This document shows, one piece after another, positions 1 to 4,945 of a stretch of DNA of 5,526 nucleotides. Location of the stretch: assembly GCA_025980355.1 (NCBI GenBank), contig JAICXR010000258.1:1-5526 (forward strand), written 5' to 3'. This stretch comes from Chloroflexota bacterium. GTDB taxonomy: Bacteria > Chloroflexota > UBA4733. The stretch's first letter is position 1. Each line of letters begins with the position of its first letter. The translations under genes were made by a program, and so were the position numbers. Below the pieces are notes generated by a model. That model had not been told where the DNA came from, ran no database searches, and saw only the letters and a program-made list of their open reading frames with translations.

Positions 1-56
1 AGGGCGGGGAGATGCTCCCCGCCTCGCTCCGTTCGGACGTCATCGGTGGCGATCAT
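1..56 (-). CDS. Possible start of another gene, cut by the window edge
   Basis: An ATG at 56-54 is preceded by GAGGAG (70-65) with 8 bases between, a good ribosome site. The ATG overlaps the TGA of the chimeric ORF (55-53) as ATGA, and it follows the restored enolase-family stop (71-69) by 12 bases; both arrangements are normal within an operon. Eighteen codons stay open to the window edge and read MIATDDVRTERGGEHLPA. I recognise no family from so short a piece. Against it, codons 12-18 are exactly the arms and loop of a strong hairpin, which could instead be a terminator. Confidence 0.35.
   Translation of the reverse strand, partial: MIATDDVRTERGGEHLPA
3..23. repeat. Perfect GC-rich inverted repeat, possible terminator
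   Basis: GGCGGGGAG at 3-11 and CTCCCCGCC at 15-23 form a 9-base-pair stem with a three-base loop (ATG on the plus strand). On the minus strand it would lie 46 bases after the restored enolase-family stop, a position that fits a Rho-independent terminator. The bases that would show a T-tract on that strand lie outside the window, so termination cannot be confirmed. It may also be chance within a coding region that starts at 56. Confidence 0.4.
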
Positions 57-925
57 CGTCTGCTCTCCTCATTCCTCATGGTAGAAGGGACCGCGCTCCT
101 GGTACAGCGGGCATAGCGCTCGACGCGCTCCCGATCCAGTCGCACCCCCAGGCCCGGCCGCTCGGGGACGACAAGGTCCCCGTGCTCAAAGGTGAGCAGG
201 CCGTCCTCGAGATCCGGCCGGATGCTCCTGGCGACCCCGCCGATCGCCTTGAAGAGGTCGTCGCGGCACTGCTGCTGCCAGACGGCGTAGGCCCGCAGCC
301 GGGCATCGTCGATCGCCTCGCTGCCCTCCGGCCAACTGTAGGAGGTCGGGATGCCGGCGGCCGCCAGCTCCTCCGTCCCCGGAAGGGCTTCCCCGGTCAG
401 GCGACGGAAGGCGTCCCGGCAATAGCCGCACCAGCAGCTCTTCTGCGCCCAGTCGATGTACAGGCCATCCGGGGCATAGCGCCGGAAGACCTCGGCGACA
501 ACGTCGAGCACTGCCTGTCGCCAAGGGCTGTTGATGCAGGCGGCCCGGACGACGCGGTAGATGACGATCGGGTCGCCGCGCTCGTCCACGCTGTCGCACG
601 TGCCGTACAGCGGATGATCGTCCAGGTAGCCGAGCATATTGAAATAGGCCAGCAGCTTGACGCCGTAGCGGGCGCCCTCGTCTCTCGCCTCGGCCAGCCA
701 GTCCTGATCGCCCAGGCCCGGCGCCTTCGGCCCGAGGCGGCTATCGTAATAAGACCAGCCCATGAAGGTATGGGCCGTCAGACGATGGATATTCCCATGG
801 CAGGCGGCGATCGTCCGGGTGATCCGGCGGATATCGACCCGCTCGCGCCGGGTGTCGTACATGTGCCCGTCGGTCGTGAACATGCGTCCGTGGCGCAGCC
901 ACTCCGGCCATCTCGCGTCGCTCAT
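53..925 (-). CDS. Putative glycosyl hydrolase (GHL6-like) N-terminal half, fused to an enolase-superfamily tail
   Basis: The ORF encodes 290 residues from an ATG at 925, preceded by GGAGG at 936-940 with a 10-base gap. Residues 1 to about 236 look like the (beta/alpha)-barrel start of the hypothetical glycosyl hydrolases often annotated GHL6. Visible signs are GVKLLAYFNMLGY (88-100), a strand ending in DGLYIDWA (153-160, with D158 a plausible active-site acid), then the cysteine-rich CWCGYC (164-169) and DAFRRLTGEALP. No signal peptide is seen, so it is probably cytoplasmic. As I recall the family, full proteins run to several hundred residues with further C-terminal domains, which are missing here. 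From about residue 238 the sequence changes to a mandelate racemase-type C-terminus (VVPERPGLGV, 252-261), so the protein is probably truncated and non-functional or artefactual. It is divergent from the oxidoreductase at 1167, suggesting shared control. The hydrolase substrate is unknown; assignment to the fold is fairly sure, activity is not. Confidence 0.7.
   Translation of the reverse strand: MSDARWPEWLRHGRMFTTDGHMYDTRRERVDIRRITRTIAACHGNIHRLTAHTFMGWSYYDSRLGPKAPGLGDQDWLAEARDEGARYGVKLLAYFNMLGYLDDHPLYGTCDSVDERGDPIVIYRVVRAACINSPWRQAVLDVVAEVFRRYAPDGLYIDWAQKSCWCGYCRDAFRRLTGEALPGTEELAAAGIPTSYSWPEGSEAIDDARLRAYAVWQQQCRDDLFKAIGGVARSIRPDLEDGLLTFEHGDLVVPERPGLGVRLDRERVERYARCTRSAVPSTMRNEESRR
69..217 (-). 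pseudogene. C-terminal remnant of a mandelate racemase/muconate lactonizing (enolase superfamily) enzyme, frameshifted
   Basis: In the frame of the upstream hydrolase-like ORF, residues from about 238 read LTFEHGDLVVPERPGLGV followed by RLDRERVERYAR. The pattern G-x-L-x-V-P-x-x-P-G-L-G-V-x-L-D is the usual closing segment of MR/MLE dehydratases and racemases. After the Arg codon at 109-107 the in-frame sequence becomes unlike the family. The other frame reads LYQERGPFYHEE and stops at TGA 71-69, which is followed at once by a GAGGAG ribosome site. Restoring one base near 105-109 would give a natural-looking enzyme end. Only about 50 residues of a roughly 370-400-residue family are present, with no catalytic residues. 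The exact left junction is uncertain and lies around 200-222. It could be a deletion scar, a decayed gene or an assembly join. Confidence 0.6.
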
Positions 926-935
926 GTCGTGACGG

Positions 936-940
936 CCTCC
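936..940 (-). promoter_or_regulatory. Ribosome binding site of the hydrolase-like ORF
   Basis: The minus strand reads GGAGG here, 10 bases before the ATG at 925. It supports that start over later internal methionines (residues 15 and 22). Confidence 0.55.
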
Positions 941-1025
941 GCTCTATCGGTGTGTCCCGATCAACGCCTCGGAAGGTAGCATAAGGTCCGTCTCGCTCCT
1001 GGGGGAGGCTTCCCGCTGGCGGCCG

Positions 1026-1046
1026 GCCTGCGTTGAAGCGGCAGGC
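1026..1046. repeat. Inverted repeat, candidate operator
   Basis: GCCTGC (1026-1031) and GCAGGC (1041-1046) are exact inverted copies around nine bases. The element sits near the middle of the divergent intergenic region, about 120 bases before the oxidoreductase start and 100 before the hydrolase-like start, a reasonable place for a shared operator. In DNA this GC-rich a 6-base arm match can arise by chance. Confidence 0.25.
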
Positions 1047-1152
1047 GCCAATCGGGAGGGGTCGTGGAGGCGGCGGCGTCCATCGGCACCATGGCGTGTC
1101 GTCGAAGCCGAGCAGCGAGAGATCCTTGGAACGCGGAGAAGAGAAGAGAGCA

Positions 1153-1157
1153 GGGAG
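1153..1157 (+). promoter_or_regulatory. Ribosome binding site of the oxidoreductase
   Basis: GGGAG lies 9 bases before the ATG at 1167 within a purine-rich leader. A second partial site, GAGG at 1159-1162, is only 4 bases away and less likely to be used. Confidence 0.45.
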
Positions 1158-1166
1158 CGAGGCAGC

Positions 1167-2147
1167 ATGAACGGTAGCAAACAGACGGTACGCGTCGCCA
1201 TGATCGGCGCGGGCGCGATGGCCAACACGGTCCATTACCCGTCGCTCGCCTCCTTCGACGACGTGGAGATCGCCGCGATCTGCGACCTCGACCCCAACCG
1301 GCTCACCACGACGGCCGATAAGTACGGCGTGCGCGGGCGCTACACCGACTACCGGCGGATGGTCGACGAGGTGGCGCCGGACGGGGTGTACGTGATCGGT
1401 CAGCCGCACCTGATGTACGACATCTGGGTCTGGTGCCTGCAGCACGGCCTGAACCTCTATATCGAGAAGCCGCTGGGCCTCTCCTGGCACCAGGCCCAGA
1501 TGCTCGCCCACCTCGCCGAGCAGAAGCACCTGATCACCCAGGTCAGCCACCAGCGCCGCAGCAGTCCGCTGCTCGTGCGGATGCGCGACGAATGCCTCCA
1601 GCGCGGCACCATGACGCACGCCGTCTGCGAGTTCTACAAGTACCAAACACAGCCGGAACTGCGCGCCTATGACCATATGCTGGGCGACTGCACCCATTCC
1701 ATCGACACCGTGCGCTGGATGTGCGGCGGCGACGTGGTGTCCATCGAGAGCCGCTGCAAGCGCGTCGGCACGCCGGACATCAACTGGATCGGGATCGCGT
1801 TGCAGTTCGACAACGGCGCCACCGGCTACGTCATCAACAGCTGGTGCAGCGGAAGGCGCGTCTTCCGCGTGCAGATGCACGCCCCCGGCATCGCGGTGGA
1901 CGCCGAGGTGGAGGGGCAGGCGCACGTCTACGCCGACGGCGATTACCAGGGCGTCGTCTATGACGCCCAGCAGGTGGCGGGCAGCGACCAGAACTTCGTG
2001 TACGGCGGCTTCCGGGCGAAGAATCGCGAGTTCATCGACTCGCTCAAGACCGGCCAGGAGGTGACAAGTTCCCCCTTCCGCGACTGCGTGAAGACTATGG
2101 AAGTGGCGGAGAAGGCCCTGGCAGCCGCTCTCCTCAACGGGCAGTGA
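1167..2147 (+). CDS. Gfo/Idh/MocA family NAD(P)-dependent oxidoreductase
   Basis: This complete protein of 326 residues is a usual size for the family. The N-terminal Rossmann fold shows VAMIGAGAMA (10-19), with the GxGxxA dinucleotide loop and an acidic end to the second strand (CDLD, 39-42). YIEKPLG (98-104) holds the family's EKP motif; its Lys101 normally contacts cofactor and substrate. The C-terminal domain starts near residue 125 and carries GDCTHSIDTVRW (173-184), in which D174, H177 and D180 stand where the catalytic Asp/His region lies in relatives. The family oxidises or reduces sugars, inositols, amino-sugars and related cyclic alcohols in the cytoplasm; the specific substrate cannot be told. 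It is transcribed alone, divergent from the hydrolase-like ORF and convergent with the PhyH gene. The assignment to family is firm. Confidence 0.93.
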   Translation: MNGSKQTVRVAMIGAGAMANTVHYPSLASFDDVEIAAICDLDPNRLTTTADKYGVRGRYTDYRRMVDEVAPDGVYVIGQPHLMYDIWVWCLQHGLNLYIEKPLGLSWHQAQMLAHLAEQKHLITQVSHQRRSSPLLVRMRDECLQRGTMTHAVCEFYKYQTQPELRAYDHMLGDCTHSIDTVRWMCGGDVVSIESRCKRVGTPDINWIGIALQFDNGATGYVINSWCSGRRVFRVQMHAPGIAVDAEVEGQAHVYADGDYQGVVYDAQQVAGSDQNFVYGGFRAKNREFIDSLKTGQEVTSSPFRDCVKTMEVAEKALAAALLNGQ

Positions 2148-2246
2148 CCCGTCGGCGCAGGGAGGCAATAGCAGCGCATCGTGCTCGAGCAGCGGGCATC
2201 AGGCGCCGGTACGGCTCGGCCGCCGGTCGTATGCCGCCGGCCAATC
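2148..2246. other. Convergent intergenic gap
   Basis: This 99-base gap lies between the ends of two convergent genes. It contains a 10-base palindrome TGCTCGAGCA (2182-2191) and two direct copies of GCCGCCGG (2219-2226 and 2233-2240). No stem followed by a T-tract is seen in either direction, so termination here is unexplained, perhaps Rho-dependent. Confidence 0.5.
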
Positions 2247-2948
2247 TCAGTAGCTGTGTCCGGCGTAGACGCGGCGGCCGCGCACGAGGATGCGCTGCGG
2301 GTCCTCGACCGAGGCCAGGTCGTCAGCGCTGTGGTAGCCGATCGTCATGCTGGTGCGCGTCTCATTGGTGAGATTGCGCCCCGCCCCGTGCCAGAGCAGG
2401 CTGTCGATCGCCAGCAGGCCGCCCGTCGGCATCTCCACCCGTACCACCTGCTGCACCAGCCCGGTCCGCTCGGCCGCCTCGGCGTTCGGCGCCCAGGGCA
2501 GCAGGTGGCTGCCCGGGATGAGCCGCGTGGCGCCCCGTTCGCAGGTGGATTCTTCCAGGTAGAAGAGCACGGTCACGATGCCACGACTCCACTGCGGCAC
2601 GTCGCGGTGCAGGTAGTCGGCGCCCGGCTCCGGCAGGCGCAAGGTGGCATGATTGTGGCGGTTACGCACGATCTCGATGTTGGGGCCGAGCAGGTCCTCC
2701 AGGGGATCGAGCACGAGCGGGCTCGTCGCCACGTCGCGGAAGATCGGGGCACGGTCCAGGACGTTCGACAGGCGCACGATGCGACCGGCGCGGTTCCGCA
2801 CGACCGGCTCCGCTGCCTGCTCGATGTCGCGGGCGATCGCCGCCTTCAGCGCCTCGACGGTCCCGGACGGGAGTGTCCCCGGCAGTTGCACAAAGCCCGC
2901 CGTCCGGAAGAACCAGGCTTGCTCCGGTGTCAGCCGTGTCGTCTCCAC
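2247..2948 (-). CDS. Phytanoyl-CoA dioxygenase (PhyH)-like Fe(II)/2-oxoglutarate oxygenase
   Basis: The chosen start is GTG at 2948, 8 bases after the nitrilase stop and with AGGGA (2958-2954) overlapping that stop. The frame stays open farther upstream, but that part is antisense-like shadow inside the nitrilase gene, whereas ETTRLTPEQ...FFRTAGFVQLPG is a normal family beginning. The 233-residue protein shows the metal triad: H114-R-D116 (DYLHRDVPQW) and H187 (LLWHGAGRN), with R198 (NETRTSM) placed to bind 2-oxoglutarate. LIPGSHLLPW (143-152) is the usual family segment before the second histidine. Such enzymes hydroxylate an unactivated C-H bond in varied small metabolites, coupled to decarboxylation of 2-oxoglutarate; bacterial members are seldom true phytanoyl-CoA hydroxylases. 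It is the last gene of the minus-strand array. Family assignment is firm, substrate unknown. Confidence 0.9.
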   Translation of the reverse strand: METTRLTPEQAWFFRTAGFVQLPGTLPSGTVEALKAAIARDIEQAAEPVVRNRAGRIVRLSNVLDRAPIFRDVATSPLVLDPLEDLLGPNIEIVRNRHNHATLRLPEPGADYLHRDVPQWSRGIVTVLFYLEESTCERGATRLIPGSHLLPWAPNAEAAERTGLVQQVVRVEMPTGGLLAIDSLLWHGAGRNLTNETRTSMTIGYHSADDLASVEDPQRILVRGRRVYAGHSY

Positions 2949-2956
2949 GCCATTCC

Positions 2957-3874
2957 CTATCGTGCTACCGCGACCAATTCGTCGGCGCCTGTTGCGCCCG
3001 GCACGCGCGAGGCATCCGTGATGATGCCATAGGCGTCCGGTCGGCGGTCGGCCAGCATACTCCCCCGGAAGACCGTTTCGCCGGCCACCGCGAAACTGTG
3101 GGCGATCCGGGGCTTGTCGAGATCGACCGTGACCTGGGCCAAGCCGACGTAGCGACCGGCGCTGGAGAGGATCAGCCCGTCCGGGCCGACGACGCCGCTG
3201 TTGCCGAGCACATAGCCGGGCCGCCAGGCCTTGCCGTCGGGCTGCCCGAAGGTCGCCTGCACCAGATAGGCAGCGTTGTCGATGGCGCGGCTCTTGATCA
3301 CCGCATTGCAGAGCTCCTCCCCCCAACCGCTCCACCAGTGGGGCCAGAAGATGATCTCGGCCCCGCCGAGCGCGAGCGCCCGCGTGGACTCTGGGAAGCT
3401 GAGGTCGTGGCAGATGCAGACGCCGATACGGCCGAAGTCGAGGTCGAAGACCGGGAATGCATCGCCTGCCTCAATGCCTTTCGCCATCTCGCCGCGCGTC
3501 GGGTGCACCTTGACGTAGTGGCCGACGATCTTGCCCTGGCGATCGAAGACCAGGGCGATATTGTGCAGCCGCCCCCGATAACGGGCGGCGAGGGGCAACA
3601 CGACGGCCATGGCATAGTCGCGGGCCAGCCGGGCCGCCAGTTGCGCTGCCTGGCCATCGTAAGCGTCCTCGAAGACGGCCGTGTCGTCGGGCGCCGCCTG
3701 GATGCCATACGTCGTCGCCGTCTCCCCGAAACAGACGATGTCCACGCTCGCCCGGCCGGCGGCGTGCAGCCAGTGCTCAATTTGGGCGAGGTGCCAGGCT
3801 TTGCGTTCCTGCGGCGTCGTCCCTTCCGTCCAGGCCGGCAGTTGCACCGCCCCGATGTTGACCGCGCGCGCCAC
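2957..3874 (-). CDS. Nitrilase-superfamily carbon-nitrogen hydrolase (amidase or N-carbamoylase-like)
   Basis: The start is taken as GTG at 3874 because AGGAGG stands 6 bases before it and the product then begins MARAVNIGAVQLPAW, a normal first strand. Earlier ATGs at 3913, 3910 and 3889 are in frame but lie before or inside that site. The 305-residue protein has the Glu-Lys-Cys triad: E51 (CFGETAT), K122 (HYVKVHP) and C155 (GVCICHDLSFPE), followed by IIFWPHWW (174-181) and KSRAIDNAAYLVQA (194-207). The superfamily hydrolyses non-peptide C-N bonds (nitriles, amides, ureido groups). The CHDLSFPE form resembles amidase and N-carbamoyl or beta-ureidopropionase-like branches rather than true nitrilases, but this is inference. 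It is cytoplasmic, with no signal peptide. It lies between a 2-hydroxyacid dehydrogenase and the PhyH gene, consistent with release of ammonia from an imported compound. Confidence 0.9.
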   Translation of the reverse strand: MARAVNIGAVQLPAWTEGTTPQERKAWHLAQIEHWLHAAGRASVDIVCFGETATTYGIQAAPDDTAVFEDAYDGQAAQLAARLARDYAMAVVLPLAARYRGRLHNIALVFDRQGKIVGHYVKVHPTRGEMAKGIEAGDAFPVFDLDFGRIGVCICHDLSFPESTRALALGGAEIIFWPHWWSGWGEELCNAVIKSRAIDNAAYLVQATFGQPDGKAWRPGYVLGNSGVVGPDGLILSSAGRYVGLAQVTVDLDKPRIAHSFAVAGETVFRGSMLADRRPDAYGIITDASRVPGATGADELVAVAR

Positions 3875-3880
3875 GAGTAT

Positions 3881-3886
3881 CCTCCT
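3881..3886 (-). promoter_or_regulatory. Perfect Shine-Dalgarno site that fixes the nitrilase GTG start
   Basis: The minus strand reads AGGAGG, then ATACTC, then GTG at 3874. The full match to the 16S anti-SD core and the 6-base spacing argue for GTG over the longer ATG starts. Just upstream on the mRNA is the small inverted repeat ATTGT-5-ACAAT (3888-3902). Confidence 0.65.
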
Positions 3887-3887
3887 C

Positions 3888-3902
3888 ATTGTCACCAACA
3901 AT
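3888..3902. repeat. Small inverted repeat before the nitrilase ribosome site
   Basis: ATTGT (3888-3892) and ACAAT (3898-3902) flank CACCA. On the minus-strand transcript the hairpin would end one base before AGGAGG. It is AT-rich compared with its surroundings and lies in the 60-base gap after the dehydrogenase. It could tune translation or be a protein site, or be chance. Confidence 0.25.
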
Positions 3903-3934
3903 CGACCCATCATCGGCGAAGGGAGCGCCTCGCC

Positions 3935-4945
3935 TCAGGCCATCTGGTCGAAACGGTCGGCCTGAATCTGGTAGCGCAGCGGCTCGCCGCGCCCGAAGCG
4001 TTCAATCTCTTCCGCCATCGCCCGCCCTTGCCGGGCATAGGATTCCTTGGTACCGCCGGCGATATGCGGCGTCACGATCACGTTGTCGAACTGGTAGAAG
4101 GGGCTCTCCGCCGGCTGCGGTTCCCGATCGAAGACGTCGAGGGCGGCGAAGAAGCGCCCGGTCGCCAGTTCGCGCAAGAGCGCCTCCTGGTCCATCACCC
4201 AGGAGCGCGACGTCTGGATCAGGACGGCGCCCGGCTGGATGCGCTTGAGGAGGTCGGCGCCGATCAGGTGATGGGTCTCCGGCGTCTTCGGCACATGCAC
4301 GGCGATGACGGTGCTTTCCCCGAAGACCTCTTCCATGCTCGCCCGCTCGACGCCAAGCTCCCGTGCCCGCTCCGCCGTCAGGAAAGGGTCGGCGACGCGA
4401 ATGCGCGGCTCGAAGGCTCGCAGAAGGCGGATGTGGCGTTGCGCGACATAGCCGGAGCCCACCAGCCCCACCGGCTGGGCCGCCAGGAGGTGTCCTTCCA
4501 GGCCCAGGCGCTTCATGGCGCCCCAGTCGCCGCTGGCCTTGAGGTCGCGGCTGATCTCGTGGATCCGTCGTAACCAGAGCAGTTCCAGGGCGAGGCAGAA
4601 CTCGGCGACGGCGTCGGCGATGATCGGCGCGGCGTGCACCAGCGCCACGCCGCGCCCGAAGACGCTGGGCGGGATGATGCCGCGGACGCTGCCGGCGCAG
4701 TGGCCGATCAGCTTGAGGGCAGGGGCCTCCTCCAGCCAGGCTTCCTGCAGGGCGGGCGTGCCCCAGCCGGTGAGCACTACGTCGGCCTCCCGCAACAGCT
4801 CGGGCGCCTGTTGGGTGACCGCCTGGCGATCGCCGGTAGCTCGCCGAACGTCGCCCAGGGTATCGAGCAAAGCGTCCGTTTCCGGCGTGATCATCGAGCG
4901 ATAGTTGGCGTCGGGGATCAGGGTGACGATTTGGCGGCCGGTCAT
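3935..4945 (-). CDS. D-isomer-specific 2-hydroxyacid dehydrogenase, NAD(P)-binding
   Basis: This complete protein of 336 residues is typical for the family. The start ATG at 4945 overlaps the TGA of the solute-binding protein gene as ATGA. The substrate-binding half is split by the cofactor domain, as usual: VGLVGSGYVAQR (159-170) is the dinucleotide loop, with an Ala where the third Gly often stands, and D186 (VADPFL) ends the second strand, favouring NAD. Catalytic residues are R247 (TSRSWVMDQEAL), E275 (DVFDREP) and H294 (TPHIAGG). The enzyme interconverts a D-2-hydroxyacid and a 2-oxoacid, or acts on a related phosphoglycerate- or hydroxypyruvate-like substrate, in the cytoplasm. Position between a binding protein and an amidase suggests catabolism of the imported solute. 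The residues around R247 (SRSWV instead of the common ARGxLV) mark a divergent subgroup. Confidence 0.92.
   Translation of the reverse strand: MTGRQIVTLIPDANYRSMITPETDALLDTLGDVRRATGDRQAVTQQAPELLREADVVLTGWGTPALQEAWLEEAPALKLIGHCAGSVRGIIPPSVFGRGVALVHAAPIIADAVAEFCLALELLWLRRIHEISRDLKASGDWGAMKRLGLEGHLLAAQPVGLVGSGYVAQRHIRLLRAFEPRIRVADPFLTAERARELGVERASMEEVFGESTVIAVHVPKTPETHHLIGADLLKRIQPGAVLIQTSRSWVMDQEALLRELATGRFFAALDVFDREPQPAESPFYQFDNVIVTPHIAGGTKESYARQGRAMAEEIERFGRGEPLRYQIQADRFDQMA
4942..4945 (-). promoter_or_regulatory. ATGA stop-start overlap
   Basis: The minus strand reads GGC-ATGA-CC: TGA (4944-4942) ends the binding protein and ATG (4945-4943) starts the dehydrogenase. No strong ribosome site lies at normal spacing before this ATG (AAGG is only one base away), so the start probably depends on ribosomes arriving from the upstream gene. 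Confidence 0.6.

Larger units (their letters stand above)
926..1166. promoter_or_regulatory. Divergent intergenic control region
   Basis: These 241 bases separate two divergently transcribed genes and must hold the promoter of at least the plus-strand gene. Short symmetric elements are visible: ATCGG-6-CCGAT at 946-961, the near-palindrome GGGAGGCTTCCC at 1003-1014 (one mismatched pair each side of the centre), and GCCTGC-9-GCAGGC at 1026-1046. Any of these could be an operator, for example for a LacI- or GntR-type regulator, but no regulator gene is in the window. For the minus strand, TATGCT (983-978) is a weak -10 candidate without a convincing -35. No convincing sigma-70 pair is seen for the plus strand; the last 30 bases are a purine-rich leader. 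Confidence 0.4.

Noticed and set aside
428..448. CWCGYC in the hydrolase-like protein as a metal or iron-sulfur site
   Set aside because: Only three closely spaced cysteines are present. Similar cysteine-rich stretches after the active-site Asp are, as I recall, common in this hydrolase group, so no special cofactor is claimed.
1091..1166. Possible leader peptide starting at ATG 1091
   Set aside because: No ribosome site stands at proper spacing. The frame runs past the oxidoreductase start in another frame and gives an Arg-rich, featureless product.
741..2168. A 475-codon open frame on the minus strand
   Set aside because: It runs antisense through the whole Gfo/Idh/MocA gene and into the hydrolase-like ORF in another frame. 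It has no recognisable domains, while both overlapped genes show clear family motifs.
2182..2191. Palindrome TGCTCGAGCA in the convergent gap as a bidirectional terminator
   Set aside because: The arms are only 5 bases with no loop bases, and no T-tract follows on either strand.
2949..3335. Upstream extension of the PhyH frame to an ATG at 3335
   Set aside because: The extra 129 residues overlap the nitrilase C-terminal half in another frame and are Arg-rich without motifs. The GTG at 2948 gives a normal family N-terminus and operon spacing.
2873..4573. A 566-codon open frame on the plus strand
   Set aside because: It lies antisense to the nitrilase, the dehydrogenase start region and their gap. 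Its composition is Arg/Ala/Pro/Gly/His-rich with no family motifs, as expected for a shadow of high-GC genes on the other strand.
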